Positions 1 through 9,060 of a stretch of DNA of 45,541 bases are shown one piece after another (the stretch's first letter is position 1; each line of letters opens with the position of its first letter). Below the pieces are notes generated by a model, which worked only from the letters and a program-made list of their open reading frames with translations, searched no databases and was not told where the DNA came from. Position numbers and translations under genes: made by a program. The stretch comes from Planctomycetota bacterium (GTDB taxonomy: Bacteria > Planctomycetota > Phycisphaerae > Phycisphaerales > SM1A02). The stretch lies in contig JADFFQ010000030.1 in the NCBI GenBank assembly GCA_022568135.1, positions 1-45,541 on the forward strand, given 5' to 3'.

Positions 1-1
1 C

Positions 2-1075
2 CTTCCCGTCGCGGAGGTGCTCGGCGCGCTGGAGACGGCGGACCGATCCGAATCCAAACCGAGCCGGGAAATCCTGATGCTTTACACGAAGCTGGCGCGC
101 CTTGCGGTGCCGGGTGGTGACGAGAACACTCGGATCACGCAGACCTTGCAGCACTGGCAAGATGCCGGGACGGTGAGCGAAGATGTCAGCGAGTCGCTGC
201 AGGCCGCGCTCAACGAGGTCCTTCATACAAAAGCTCAGAAGGACTTCAGTCCCGAAGCATACCAGGCGCAACTCGCCAAGCTCACAACAGACAGTGGATC
301 AACGGCCTCTGCGACGCAAGACCACGCATCCTTTCATCCCAATCACGTGCAGGCCCACGCCGTCCTGGTCGCAGTGCAGCTCGCGCGGGGATTCACCGGC
401 GGCCGAACTGATTGCGTCGGGGTCCTCGGATACCTCTCTGACATGACGCCCGATCTGCTCCAGCGCGGGCGGGCGGACCTCGTCCTGGAGTCCGCACGCG
501 TGGCACAGCATCTGGTGACTTCTCTGGAGGATTGTGAGAGTCGAAAGGCGGCGAAGGTGTTTCTCGAAGGATTCCAGGGATCGGAACGAATCGATTGCAT
601 TCTCCGATGCGCCGTCGGCGCCGACCGCGTCAACCGCGACGCCCTGGCGCTCTTGCACCTTGGTGAAGCGCCGGCGAAGCGCCGGATGATCGCAGCGCTG
701 ACCTCGGCGGCGCCTGATTGTGCAAAGGCCATCCTCCGAGAACTCGTCGACCCGGCAGACCGCCAACAGTGCTTCGAGGTCGCCCGCAATCTCGCCACTG
801 CGGACCTCGAGTCGCTGAAGCGCTTGGTGCCGATGGTGCAGTCACTTCCTGGGGATCTGAGTGCACCCGTGTTGTGCGGCATGATGCATTTGCTGCTTGA
901 CCACCCTCGTGTCAAATACGCCGCTCGCGCGAGATGGCTCGCCGGAATCCTCTCCAAGATGGGTGACCAGCCGGATGTCCGACGAGCGTTGAGACGCTGG
1001 CGTTTTTCGTTGACTCGACTGCTTAGCGTCCTGGTCGACCGATCCGCGAAACATCGGGGGCCTTCGGATGCTTGA
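2..1075 (+). CDS. Unknown alpha-helical protein, C-terminal part (cut by window edge)
   Basis: The reading frame is open to the left edge, so this is probably the C-terminal portion of a longer protein; the first in-frame start codon is a GTG at 17. About 355 residues are visible. The sequence is rich in Ala, Leu and Arg, looks helical throughout and resembles a HEAT-like solenoid, but no domain can be named with confidence. No signal peptide or membrane segment is present in the visible part. Its stop overlaps the start of the following HD-GYP gene by 8 bases, so the two are translationally coupled and may act together, for example as a scaffold or sensor paired with a signalling domain. That role is inference from position only. 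Confidence 0.6.
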   Translation, partial: LPVAEVLGALETADRSESKPSREILMLYTKLARLAVPGGDENTRITQTLQHWQDAGTVSEDVSESLQAALNEVLHTKAQKDFSPEAYQAQLAKLTTDSGSTASATQDHASFHPNHVQAHAVLVAVQLARGFTGGRTDCVGVLGYLSDMTPDLLQRGRADLVLESARVAQHLVTSLEDCESRKAAKVFLEGFQGSERIDCILRCAVGADRVNRDALALLHLGEAPAKRRMIAALTSAAPDCAKAILRELVDPADRQQCFEVARNLATADLESLKRLVPMVQSLPGDLSAPVLCGMMHLLLDHPRVKYAARARWLAGILSKMGDQPDVRRALRRWRFSLTRLLSVLVDRSAKHRGPSDA

Positions 1076-2225
1076 CCTCATCGACCGGGCAATGTGTTCA
1101 TTGCAAGCGGCGCTCTTTGGGCGGGAAGTGTATTCCCGCGAGCATCCGGCCGTCGCTGGGCACATGGAGTGTGCCCACGATCTTCTCACCAAGGCGTTCC
1201 ATCAAATCGAGCAGGTGACGATTCTCGGCTTCGAGGATCGGGTCGTGTTCAAGAATGACAAGCTTCCGTCCAGTTCGACGCTGGCGGAAGGACTGTTTCG
1301 GCGACTGCACCATTGTGGGGTCGAGGCCGTATCCTTTCGTCGCGGCCTCGGCTGCGATGAGATTCGAGCGATGCTCGACCAATTGGAGGATGCAACCAAG
1401 CAGCCCCAGAAGATCAATGGGAGCGCCCACATTCGATTCGGGTGGATTGGCGGCACCGAACCACGCGGCGCAGCCGGCGAAGCCCTGCCCTTCAAGTCGG
1501 CGGGGAATCCGAGGCGTCAGGCCGGTGTGTTGCAGCATGTCTGGCGCGACATCCGAACGGGGAAGCCCGGGCAGGGTGAGCTGATGACCCTGGTGGCCGA
1601 CATCTGCACCTCCGTGTCACTTTCACGAGGGATCACGATTCCGCTGGCCTCGTTGAAGACACACGACGAGTACACCTTCGTCCACACAATCAACGTGGCG
1701 CTGCTCAGCACTTCCTTGGCCGAGGAGGTCGGGATGCGCGGCGACGCCCTGCTTGATCTGACGGTGTCGGCTGTCCTACACGACATCGGAAAGCGCATGA
1801 TCCCCAAGAGCGTGCTCAATAAGGCTGGCAAGTTGACGGACGATGAATGGAAGCTTGTCCAGCGCCATCCGGAAGACGGCGCCCGTCTGCTCTTCGGTGC
1901 CCCGGATATTCCGGCCGTTGCGCCAATCGTCGCGTTCGAGCATCACATGTATCCAGACGGCGGGTATCCCCGGGTCGCGGCCGGCTGGAAGATGCACCTG
2001 GCCAGCCGGATCGTTCAGGTTGCCGACGTTTTCGACGCCATGCGCACTGACCGCCCTTATCGCAAGGGGATGTCACTCCAAGAGGCGCTTGAGATCTTGC
2101 AGAAGGACGCCGGAACCCGCTATGAGCACGCGCTCCTCGACGCCTTCACCCGGCGCGTGGCCGGCAATACGCAGCGCGAGCTCCCAGAGGCCGCCAGCGA
2201 TATCACCAGCATTCGTACGGCTTAA
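1068..2225 (+). CDS. HD-GYP-type domain protein (putative cyclic-di-GMP phosphodiesterase or HD hydrolase)
   Basis: A protein of 385 residues. The first 170 residues are an uncharacterised N-terminal region; the C-terminal half is an HD domain of the HD-GYP class. The metal-binding HD pair is at about H238-D239 in HDIGK, with an upstream His in FVHTIN, a His in RHPEDG, a His pair at 292-293 and PDGGYP at 296-301, then VADVFDAM. The canonical HHExxDGxGYP signature is altered here, with Met where Glu is expected. Known HD-GYP enzymes hydrolyse cyclic di-GMP, but the variant signature leaves activity open. ATG at 1068 lies inside the end of the preceding gene. A structured repeat follows the stop codon. 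Confidence 0.85.
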   Translation: MLDLIDRAMCSLQAALFGREVYSREHPAVAGHMECAHDLLTKAFHQIEQVTILGFEDRVVFKNDKLPSSSTLAEGLFRRLHHCGVEAVSFRRGLGCDEIRAMLDQLEDATKQPQKINGSAHIRFGWIGGTEPRGAAGEALPFKSAGNPRRQAGVLQHVWRDIRTGKPGQGELMTLVADICTSVSLSRGITIPLASLKTHDEYTFVHTINVALLSTSLAEEVGMRGDALLDLTVSAVLHDIGKRMIPKSVLNKAGKLTDDEWKLVQRHPEDGARLLFGAPDIPAVAPIVAFEHHMYPDGGYPRVAAGWKMHLASRIVQVADVFDAMRTDRPYRKGMSLQEALEILQKDAGTRYEHALLDAFTRRVAGNTQRELPEAASDITSIRTA

Positions 2226-2255
2226 ACCGGAAATCGCGCCGGGGGCATTACCAAG

Positions 2256-2326
2256 CCGGACCTGACGAGTCCGCCGCGGCGGACGAGGAAGGTCCGGGTC
2301 GCCGTAGGCGGACGAGGAAGGTCCGG
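2256..2326 (+). repeat. Structured 3'-UTR repeat, copy 1 (with duplicated 3' arm)
   Basis: The element begins about 30 bases after the HD-GYP stop. The outer arms are CCGGACCT (2256-2263) and AGGTCCGG (2290-2297). They enclose a symmetric purine-rich internal loop (GACGA opposite GAGGA) and a perfect inner palindrome at 2269-2284. The 3' half, GGACGAGGAAGGTCCGG, is repeated at 2310-2326. The element sits between convergent genes. Related copies lie at 17927-18004 and, on the minus strand, at 43483-43526, with a half copy at 14167-14183. Confidence 0.75.
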
Positions 2327-2369
2327 ATCGCCGGTGTCGGCAGGAGCAGCGGTCTCAGATGCCGGCCGG

Positions 2370-3581
2370 TCAGGATTCGTCACGAGGCGTGATCGATATG
2401 CCGTGCTCGATCTCATCGCTGGGAAACACAATGACGAGCTGCCCCGGTTCGACGCCCCCCAGCACCTGCGCCATCAGGCCATTCTGCCAGCCGATCTCGA
2501 CCGGCCGCAGTAGCGCGCGATCGTTTTCCGCGACGAAGAGCGCCCAGCCTCCCTCCTTACGAAACAATGCGCTCGCCGGCGCCTGCACGATGTCGTCCGC
2601 CTCCCAGATCACCAACTTGGCCTCGACTCGGTAGCCGTCACCAAGCGATTCGCGGTCGCCCAGCGGAGTGATGAAATCGGCGATGACGTTGACGCGCTGC
2701 TCTTCGACGCCCAGCGCGGAGACCTTGGTGAACGCAGACGGCTCGACGAGACGCACGGTCGCCAGCAGCGGATAATCGCCGCCCCAACGGTCGATGATCA
2801 CTTTAGCGCCGGGCGAAATCTTCACCGCGTCAGTTGACAGCACGTCAATGACGACTTCCAGATCGGTAGGATCGCCCAGCTCCATCAACGGCGCGCCCGG
2901 CTCGACCACGGTCATGCTTTCTCGGAGCACCCGAAGAACGCATCCGGAGATCGGCGATCGGATCTCAAAATGTTCGCTCTGCTCGTCGCCCCCGATCTGG
3001 GGCATCGTGTGCAGCAGAGCGCTTCGCGATAACTCAAGCTCGAACTCGGCGATCTCCTCAGCAAACGCCGCAGCTCGGCGTTCTTCGCGGGCGGTCTTCT
3101 TGAGCATCGCCTTCTCATCAATTTCGTAGGGCGATGCGCCGCCGCGATCGAACGCAGCCTGCGCCCGCGCGTGCTCGGCCTCGGCGAAATCGTAAGCGGC
3201 CTTCGCCTGCTGAAGCTTCGCGTTCGCCCGGCTGACCGCAGCTTCGGCCGCCCGCACCCTCGCCTGGGCCTCGGCCCGCGCGCGTGCGTCGAGCAAGTGC
3301 GGAGCGGTCGGCTCGATGATTGCTACGATCGTCTGATTGGCTTCCACGACATCGCCGGGATTCAACTCGATTCGCTGCAACCGTCCGACCAACGGCGCTG
3401 AGACCACGTACCGCTCCTTGATTCGCGTCTTGCCGTCTTCATCGACACTCACGCGCATCGGGCCTCGCGTGACCTCGGCCAGATCGACGGGCACCGGCTC
3501 GGGCAGAAACGCATAGACCAGCACCGCGATTACGGCGAGTGCGAACGCAGCAAGGATGATTCTCCGAAGGACAACGCGCAT
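2370..3581 (-). CDS. HlyD/MacA-family periplasmic adaptor (membrane fusion protein)
   Basis: A protein of 403 residues with one N-terminal membrane anchor (about residues 7-26, IILAAFALAVIAVLVYAFLP). This is followed by a lipoyl-like half motif (SAPLVGRLQRIELNPGDVV), an Ala/Arg/Glu-rich coiled-coil hairpin at about 90-175, the second lipoyl half (RSPISGCVLRV) and beta-barrel regions. This architecture is typical of adaptors linking an inner-membrane ABC transporter to the envelope. It is the last gene of a minus-strand operon, 14 bases after the permease, so it most likely belongs to the same exporter. The substrate cannot be read from sequence; lipids, peptides or macrolide-like compounds are possibilities in this family. 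Confidence 0.9.
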   Translation of the reverse strand: MRVVLRRIILAAFALAVIAVLVYAFLPEPVPVDLAEVTRGPMRVSVDEDGKTRIKERYVVSAPLVGRLQRIELNPGDVVEANQTIVAIIEPTAPHLLDARARAEAQARVRAAEAAVSRANAKLQQAKAAYDFAEAEHARAQAAFDRGGASPYEIDEKAMLKKTAREERRAAAFAEEIAEFELELSRSALLHTMPQIGGDEQSEHFEIRSPISGCVLRVLRESMTVVEPGAPLMELGDPTDLEVVIDVLSTDAVKISPGAKVIIDRWGGDYPLLATVRLVEPSAFTKVSALGVEEQRVNVIADFITPLGDRESLGDGYRVEAKLVIWEADDIVQAPASALFRKEGGWALFVAENDRALLRPVEIGWQNGLMAQVLGGVEPGQLVIVFPSDEIEHGISITPRDES

Positions 3582-3595
3582 GGCCGGGAAGTCAA

Positions 3596-5959
3596 CTATT
3601 CATTGGTCTTGAGCACCGCGACGAGGTCGAGGCGATCAAGCATTCGTCTCACGATCAGGCCTGAGAATAGAGCCGCGATCATAACCACCGTGGCCGCAAA
3701 GGCGTATGTTGAGCGATCGACCACGAGCGGAATGCGAAACAATTCCGTGTCAAAGGCTGATGTGGTCAGGGCCGCCCAGCCGTAGCCCAGCAGCAGCCCT
3801 GCCGGAATGGAGATGAGCGTCAGCACCGCCAGCTCTCCAAGCTGGATCATCGAGATCTCCACGCGCGTGAAGCCGATCACGCGCAGCGTCGCCAGCTCAC
3901 GGCTGCGCTCCGAAAGCGATATACGGGCGTTGTTGTACACCACGCCGAAGGCAATGATGACCGCGAAGATGACGTTGACGGTCTTCATCAACAACATGTT
4001 CTGGGCGATCGTGTTGCGAAAACTTTCCAGGGCCGCGGCCTTGACGGTCACGCCGGCGACCTGAGGCAGGTCCTTCAATTCCCGGTACAGCAAGTCCATC
4101 CGGTCCGGATCCGCGGAAATGAAGGCGCCGGTCACCCGGTCGCCCTCGCGCATCAGCCGATTCACAGCTCGTATATCCATATACGCAGACATGCCTGAGA
4201 AGTCTTCAACCAGTCCGCTGACCGGCACCTCTCGGACCGGGCGCGTCTCCTGGAGCACCTCTACCGTGACCGTGTCGCCGGGGCCGACGGCGAGCAGCTC
4301 CCCCAGCTTCCTGGAGAGCACAAGTCCCCGGCGGGGTAGGGGGATGACATCCTCGTTCATATCAATCACGCGATACAACTCGCCGTGTGAATCCAACCCC
4401 ATGATACCGACGCGGCGCGCGCGATGGGCCGAACGCAGTCGGACGGATAGCGCGCGAAACGGCTCGCAATGCATGACGCCCGGAAGATGCCTGATCTGCG
4501 ACATCGCGGCCGAGGAAGCCGACTCGACAAGCGAGACACTCAGATCATAGCGTTTGACGCGCTGGAACTCGAAATCCATCACGTAATCAATTGCATCCTC
4601 CATATAGTTGCCAAGCACGAGAATGGATGTTGCCAGCGCGATTCCCGCGCACGAGAGCAGTGATTTGACGGGTCGCCGTTCCAGGTAGCGCACGATCATG
4701 CGCATCGCCGGCGAAAGGAACCGCTGCAACCCGCCGCGCTCGAGGATCGTCGGCCGATACACCTCGGGTGCTTGGGGGCGCATGGCCTGTGCGGGCGGGA
4801 GCCGCATCGCCCGCCACACCGCGCCCAGCGTGCCGGCCACGGCCGAGGCGGTGCTGACAACCAGCGCCATGACCACGATCCACGCGTCGAGACCGTATTC
4901 AAAGACTGGAAACTGATAGAACTGCGTATAGAACTCGGTCAAGACCGATCCCATCCATGCTCCCACCGTCGTGCCGAGCGCCACCGCAATCAACATGATC
5001 GCGAGGATGAGCTTCATATAGTGCCAACCAATCTCGCGACGCGGATACCCAATCCCCTTGAGCACTGCGATCTGCTCGCGCTGCGTGTTGATCAGCCGAG
5101 AAATCACGACATTCAGAAGAAAGGCGGCGACGGCGAGGAATATCGTCGGCACCACCACCGCCGTAACGCGCATCTGCGTGATCTCGTTGGTGACGAACTT
5201 GTGAGAGAGTTGATCATCACGAACGTAGCTACCCAGCCCGCCGTAGGCTTCCGTCAGCTCATCGAGGTGGCGCAGGACCTGGGGCTCTGAGGCGTCGGAC
5301 ATGAGCGACAGCGACACATCGTTGAACGCGCCTTGCATGTCGAACGCAGCGGCTAGCTCGTCGTAGGCAATCCAAAACACGCCGAATCGGCGAGTATCCG
5401 GCAGAAGATCGCCGGGGCGGATCTGATAGATGTATTCCGGCGACAGCACGACCCCCACGATCCTCAGCTCTTGGCGCCGGCCGTTGAGGACTGCAGTGAC
5501 CGAGTCGCCGGGTCCAAGCCGGTGCGCATCGGCAAATGATTCACTGACCACCACCTCGCGCCCTGAGCCCGGCTCAATGAACCGGCCGCGCCGAAGATAC
5601 AGTGCATTCAATGCCCCGACGTGTTGATCGGGCAGTGAGATCAATCGTCCCTCGGCCGGTTCAGCCATGCCCGGCACGTCCAGGGTCACCTGCTGGACGA
5701 TGCGGGTCTGCATCTGCGATACGCCGGGGATCTCGGCGATGCGCCGCGCCAGCGAGTTGGGCGCGCGCTTGAGGTGCGCAAAGACCTCCGCGAATCGATG
5801 GTGGTCGTAATAGGTATCCAGTGTCCGCTGCAGCGAATCGACCATGCTCAGCGCCATTACGAAGATGGCGATGCCGCACGCCATGACCAGACAGATGGCG
5901 AGCGCCTGCCCTTTCATGTGCAGGAGATCTCGCAGCATCTTGCGGTTCAGTGCGCTCAT
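3596..5959 (-). CDS. ABC transporter permease with two FtsX domains
   Basis: A protein of 787 residues. An N-terminal membrane segment (about 18-40) is followed by a large periplasmic domain and a first FtsX-like block of three helices at about 265-390. A second anchor, periplasmic domain and FtsX block follow in the C-terminal half; the last block begins near [18 protein letters not shown] and carries ATLRVIGF. The paired FtsX layout matches the ABC3/MacB-like class that performs mechanotransmission or lipoprotein/lipid export rather than classical channel transport. It starts 6 bases after the ATPase stop and is followed by the adaptor, forming a three-component exporter in the inner membrane. 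Confidence 0.92.
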   Translation of the reverse strand: MSALNRKMLRDLLHMKGQALAICLVMACGIAIFVMALSMVDSLQRTLDTYYDHHRFAEVFAHLKRAPNSLARRIAEIPGVSQMQTRIVQQVTLDVPGMAEPAEGRLISLPDQHVGALNALYLRRGRFIEPGSGREVVVSESFADAHRLGPGDSVTAVLNGRRQELRIVGVVLSPEYIYQIRPGDLLPDTRRFGVFWIAYDELAAAFDMQGAFNDVSLSLMSDASEPQVLRHLDELTEAYGGLGSYVRDDQLSHKFVTNEITQMRVTAVVVPTIFLAVAAFLLNVVISRLINTQREQIAVLKGIGYPRREIGWHYMKLILAIMLIAVALGTTVGAWMGSVLTEFYTQFYQFPVFEYGLDAWIVVMALVVSTASAVAGTLGAVWRAMRLPPAQAMRPQAPEVYRPTILERGGLQRFLSPAMRMIVRYLERRPVKSLLSCAGIALATSILVLGNYMEDAIDYVMDFEFQRVKRYDLSVSLVESASSAAMSQIRHLPGVMHCEPFRALSVRLRSAHRARRVGIMGLDSHGELYRVIDMNEDVIPLPRRGLVLSRKLGELLAVGPGDTVTVEVLQETRPVREVPVSGLVEDFSGMSAYMDIRAVNRLMREGDRVTGAFISADPDRMDLLYRELKDLPQVAGVTVKAAALESFRNTIAQNMLLMKTVNVIFAVIIAFGVVYNNARISLSERSRELATLRVIGFTRVEISMIQLGELAVLTLISIPAGLLLGYGWAALTTSAFDTELFRIPLVVDRSTYAFAATVVMIAALFSGLIVRRMLDRLDLVAVLKTNE

Positions 5960-5965
5960 TGATGC

Positions 5966-6727
5966 TCACCACACCAAGTCGCAAGCCGGAATCCTGCGGG
6001 TATTGTGGCGCACATCGGAGATCAATCCGCCGGAGAGCATCAGGACCCGGTCGGCCATCTCGGCGATGATCGCGTTGTGGGTGATGACGGCGGTCGTTGT
6101 GCCGAGCTCCCGATTCGCCCGCTCGATCGCTTCAAGGACGACGATCCCGGTCTTGACATCGAGCGCGCCGGTCGGCTCATCACACAGCAGCACCTTCGGC
6201 CGCTTGGCAATCGCCCGGGCGATCGCAACCCGTTGCTGCTCACCTCCGGAGAGCTGTGATGGGAAGTGGTCCTTGCGATCAGAGAGATCGACCATCTCAA
6301 GCGCTTCGGCGGGTCGCATTGGGTCGGTCGATATCTCGGTCACCAGCGCGATGTTCTCCATCGCCGTCAGGCTCGGAATCAGGTTGTAGAACTGAAACAC
6401 GAACCCGACGTGCTCGCGACGGAATTGAGTCAATGCGCGGTCGTCGTCCTTGGTCAGATCATGGCCGAAGTAACGCACGTGGCCTGCGGTCGGCACATCC
6501 AAGCCGCCGAGGATGTTGAGCAGCGTTGACTTTCCGCTGCCCGAGGGGCCGAGAAGAACGACGAACTCGCCCTCATAGAGATTGACATCGACGCCGCGCA
6601 GCGCATGCACGTCCACGTCGCCCACGTGATAGATCTTGGTGAGGCCGCGCGCCTCGAAGACAGCCGGAGCGTCGGCTGTAGCGGCCGCGGAATCTCGGAC
6701 AGGCTGACTCGATGAATGATCGCTCAT
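5966..6727 (-). CDS. ABC transporter ATPase, LolD/MacB-like
   Basis: A protein of 253 residues when started at ATG 6727 (MSDHSSS). A longer open frame exists upstream, but its sequence is not conserved-looking. It contains Walker A (GPSGSGKST), the Q-loop ([12 protein letters not shown]), the signature [15 protein letters not shown], Walker B ([12 protein letters not shown]) and the switch His (VITHN). The sequence around the signature and D-loop is typical of the LolD/MacB/FtsE group that energises FtsX-type permeases. It is the first gene of the exporter operon. The roughly 190-base space upstream, up to the RNA-binding protein gene, should contain its promoter, although no clear hexamers were found. 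Confidence 0.93.
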   Translation of the reverse strand: MSDHSSSQPVRDSAAATADAPAVFEARGLTKIYHVGDVDVHALRGVDVNLYEGEFVVLLGPSGSGKSTLLNILGGLDVPTAGHVRYFGHDLTKDDDRALTQFRREHVGFVFQFYNLIPSLTAMENIALVTEISTDPMRPAEALEMVDLSDRKDHFPSQLSGGEQQRVAIARAIAKRPKVLLCDEPTGALDVKTGIVVLEAIERANRELGTTTAVITHNAIIAEMADRVLMLSGGLISDVRHNTRRIPACDLVW

Positions 6728-6900
6728 ACGCTGCTGGTATGCCTTGGCGGTACAGCAGGAGCGGTTACTGAGCCGCTGAAGCGTCCGTGACGAGCTGCGA
6801 CTGTAAAGGGAGCGCGCGCACCGACACCGCGTACCGATGCGCACGGCTCCTTCTGGATCGCGCTAGGCGGTATGGTGGGTGGTTCGTTTCCGCAGCGGGA

Positions 6901-6918
6901 GGTGGGCTCGAAGCCCAA
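6901..6918 (-). terminator. UUCG-loop hairpin after the RRM gene
   Basis: On the minus strand, TGGGC-TTCGA-GCCCA lies a few bases after the RRM stop codon. There is no U-tract, so it may act as an RNA-stabilising end or a weak terminator. It superficially resembles a tRNA T-arm, but no cloverleaf can be built around it. Confidence 0.4.
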
Positions 6919-6920
6919 GT

Positions 6921-7202
6921 CTACCAGCGATTCCGGCCGCCACCTCGGGCGGGGCGCTCCGTCCGCGCTCTTGCCTCGTTGACCTTGATGGAGCGTCCGC
7001 CCACCTCCTTCCCATCGAGGGCCCCGATCGCCTCGCGCGCCGCCTGGTCGTTTCGCATCTCGACGAAGCCGAAGCCGCGTGGGCGACCGGTCTCCCGATC
7101 GGTGATGAGGGTTGCGTCGTGAACCTCGCCGAACTCGCTGAAAAGCTCGTTGAGCTGGGTCTCCGTCGTGTCGAACGAGAGGTTACCAACGTAAATCTTC
7201 AC
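6921..7202 (-). CDS. RRM-domain RNA-binding protein (glycine-rich RNA-binding type)
   Basis: A protein of 93 residues made almost entirely of one RNA recognition motif. RNP2 is KIYVGNLSF, RNP1 is RGFGFVEM, and the tail is short and Arg/Gly-rich (RTERPARGGGRNRW). The GTG start at 7202 is preferred over an upstream ATG because AGGAAA lies 10 bases upstream and the family normally begins at this point with M-x-IYVGNL. Such proteins bind single-stranded RNA and are often cold- or stress-responsive in bacteria. A short UUCG-type hairpin (6901-6918) follows the stop and may terminate or stabilise the transcript. The gene appears monocistronic. Confidence 0.93.
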   Translation of the reverse strand: MKIYVGNLSFDTTETQLNELFSEFGEVHDATLITDRETGRPRGFGFVEMRNDQAAREAIGALDGKEVGGRSIKVNEARARTERPARGGGRNRW

Positions 7203-7597
7203 TTGCCTGTTTCCTGTGTCCCGAGTGTCCAATGCCTAACGGGATCCTCGGGTGGAATCTGCGTCGGGCGGCCGCCGATCCATCACCCAAATGGCCAGGT
7301 CCCGGCGGCGGAGAATACAACGGGCAAGGGTAGCCGATTTGTGAGCCGCAGGCAAGCTGACGTCGAAGCGATTGATGGCAAGGAGGTTCGGCGTCTTTGG
7401 GAGGGGGCGGCGTCGCAACGGACGACTCATGTGGTGTCGGGTGATCATCGGGACTTTCACAGACCCCGAATCAGGCTATGGCGGGCAGGACCGTCGCGCA
7501 TGGGCTCAAGCGGCCCCGCCCGGCAGAGCAGGGTTCCCGCGGATATACACCGGCGGCTACGAATCGAACAGTGCTCGCGAATGAGTCCTAAACCGTA
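7203..7597. other. Intergenic region upstream of the RRM gene; nothing certain
   Basis: Roughly 395 bases lie between the lipoprotein stop and the RRM start, both on the minus strand. Short open frames here show no family resemblance. The stretch probably holds the promoter and a long 5' leader of the RRM gene. I see no repeat or clear terminator in it. Confidence 0.4.
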
Positions 7598-7942
7598 TCA
7601 GTAGGCGTAGTGGCATCCGGATCGGCCGTACCAGTGGCGGTGGTCCGGCGCACCACGGTGATAGGCGTGGCGGCGATGGGGGTGGTGATGGTACGAATAG
7701 GCGTACGGGTGGTACTCGACGTGGCCGGCCACGGTCTCGGCCCCGATCAAGGCGCCGATGCCTGCCCCGACCACAGTGGACTCGGTCGTGCCGCCGAGGG
7801 CCAGCCCGGCCACGGCCCCGATTCCAGCGCCCCAAAGAGCACCTGACGCGAGATCGTGGCACCCGGCCATCACGAGTATCGTGGCGACCAGAGCGACAAT
7901 CCGGGCGGTTCGAAGACGCAGATGGACCCGAGAATCTCTCAT
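7598..7942 (-). CDS. Glycine-zipper lipoprotein with His/Tyr-rich tail
   Basis: A protein of 114 residues from ATG 7942, chosen because AAGGGG lies just upstream. A positively charged N-terminus and hydrophobic stretch end in the lipobox VMAGC, so the mature protein is likely lipid-anchored. Next comes a glycine-zipper segment (GALWGAGIGAVAGLALGG, then VVGAGIGALIG) like that of outer-membrane proteins of the OsmB/SlyB/YMGG type. The last 40 residues are dominated by His and Tyr (YHPYAYSYHHHPHRRHAYH), with a single Cys near the end. The His cluster suggests metal binding at the envelope, which is inference. No operon partner is evident. Confidence 0.8.
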   Translation of the reverse strand: MRDSRVHLRLRTARIVALVATILVMAGCHDLASGALWGAGIGAVAGLALGGTTESTVVGAGIGALIGAETVAGHVEYHPYAYSYHHHPHRRHAYHRGAPDHRHWYGRSGCHYAY

Positions 7943-8141
7943 TTCGTTCCCCTTGGGGCTTCGGCGCAGTCGGCGCATGAGCAACGGATGCTCCTTTGAC
8001 CGTACGAAGCGGGTGCAACTCGGTCAACGCACCTTTCTCAAATCGCGCCGCGCCCCTCCAATGCCGGCAGCACAGGCTGAAAGTTCCCCGCCGGTAGCGC
8101 GTTATGCGGACGGTTGTGGCCGCGACCCTGCGGCGGGTGGC

Positions 8142-8217
8142 GGGTGGCTGGGGCTATAAGCGAAGCGTGCCCCAGTTCTCTGACGCTGTGGCATCGAAGA
8201 CGTAGCCACAGCCACCC
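8142..8217 (+). repeat. Three-way-junction repeat, copy 1
   Basis: The outer arms GGGTG and CACCC enclose two hairpins, CTGGGGC/GCCCCAG and GCTGTGGC/GCCACAGC. Both loops contain CGAAG. A nearly identical copy lies at 11973-12046. Both copies sit in intergenic DNA roughly 35-75 bases upstream of a TACACT promoter. The element is not protein-coding and its function is unknown. Confidence 0.75.
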
Positions 8218-8268
8218 TGCCGGGCGAGTTGGCCCCAGCGAGACATCAATCAGCTCACGCAGGGTGTC

Positions 8269-8297
8269 TTCGGTCGCCGGCGGGGGGCGGCTACACT
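8269..8297 (+). promoter_or_regulatory. Putative promoter of the 8323 gene
   Basis: TTCGGT (8269-8274) and TACACT (8292-8297) are separated by 17 bases and lie 25 bases before the ATG. The -10 element is identical to those at 12105 and 13553, and a G-rich spacer is shared by all three. Confidence 0.5.
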
Positions 8298-8322
8298 GCC
8301 ACGGTTTGACTGTTGCTGCACC

Positions 8323-9060
8323 ATGTTCTTGACGAATCTGATCACGTGCATGATGCTGACGGCCGTGGCGCCGTTGACTGATGTTCAGCGCGCTAAGCTG
8401 GCCACGGCGCACGATGGGGGCGATCACCGCGAACCCGCGTTCGAGGCGCTGCTGGACAATGTTCGACAATGGACCCCGGGCGTTGGTGATGCTCCGATTC
8501 GATTGCATCCCGACCTCGACGCGATGGTGGCTGAGCCGGAGGCCTATCGCGGCCAGCTCTACGAAATCGTCGGAAGGCTTCAGCAGCAGACTCGGATCGA
8601 CCAGGCGAACCAGGGCGTGGTTGAATGGTTCATCCGCGACGAGCAAGGCCGGCCGATCCTCATGTATGTAGCCGGGGTCCAACCCGATCACGCCTTTCGT
8701 GACGGCGAGCTGGTCCAGATCGTGGCTCGGTTCTACAAACGGGTCGATGCGGTAGCCCGCGACGGGAAGGTCCATCAGTATCCCGCCTTCGTCGGTGCGT
8801 CTTCGACGCGCGTCATCGCCGGCGACGAGCGTTGGCTAGGGCTGTGGGTGGTGGCGATCCCGGTGGTGCTGATGTTCGTGCTGTTTCTGTTGCTGCTGAT
8901 TTACGTGCGGCGAGGTCGGCCCGCTGTGGGCACGAGGCGGAGCATCGTTCGGCCGGTTGTCGAGGCATTGGCGGAGGTGGACGACCCAGCGCCGTTGCCC
9001 GATGATCCGGCCCAGGCCCTGGCGGAACTGCGACGCCGGGCCGAGGCGACTGAGCGATGA
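8323..9060 (+). CDS. Membrane protein of unknown function with OB-like extracytoplasmic domain
   Basis: A protein of 245 residues. A hydrophobic N-terminus (about 1-17) may be a signal peptide. The middle region, around AYRGQLYEIVGRLQQQT and WFIRDEQGRPILMYVAG, resembles a small beta-barrel of the OB/nucleic-acid-binding-like type seen in planctomycete membrane proteins. A clear transmembrane helix lies at about 168-192 (LGLWVVAIPVVLMFVLFLLLLIYV), followed by a cytoplasmic tail rich in Pro, Ala and Glu. Its stop overlaps the aroB start (ATGA), so it is coupled to aroB, but nothing in it suggests a role in the shikimate pathway. The function is not recognised. Confidence 0.8.
   Translation: MFLTNLITCMMLTAVAPLTDVQRAKLATAHDGGDHREPAFEALLDNVRQWTPGVGDAPIRLHPDLDAMVAEPEAYRGQLYEIVGRLQQQTRIDQANQGVVEWFIRDEQGRPILMYVAGVQPDHAFRDGELVQIVARFYKRVDAVARDGKVHQYPAFVGASSTRVIAGDERWLGLWVVAIPVVLMFVLFLLLLIYVRRGRPAVGTRRSIVRPVVEALAEVDDPAPLPDDPAQALAELRRRAEATER

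Noticed and set aside
2281..2297. GAGGAAGGTCCGG resembles the conserved GAGGAAAGTCCGG of bacterial RNase P RNA
   Set aside because: Each locus is under 100 bases, several copies exist and no other conserved RNase P segments are nearby. The likeness is probably chance.
6895..6925. Possible tRNA T-arm (TTCGAGCCC-like) between the ABC and RRM genes
   Set aside because: No matching acceptor, D or anticodon stems could be drawn on either strand; it is better explained as a hairpin after the RRM stop.
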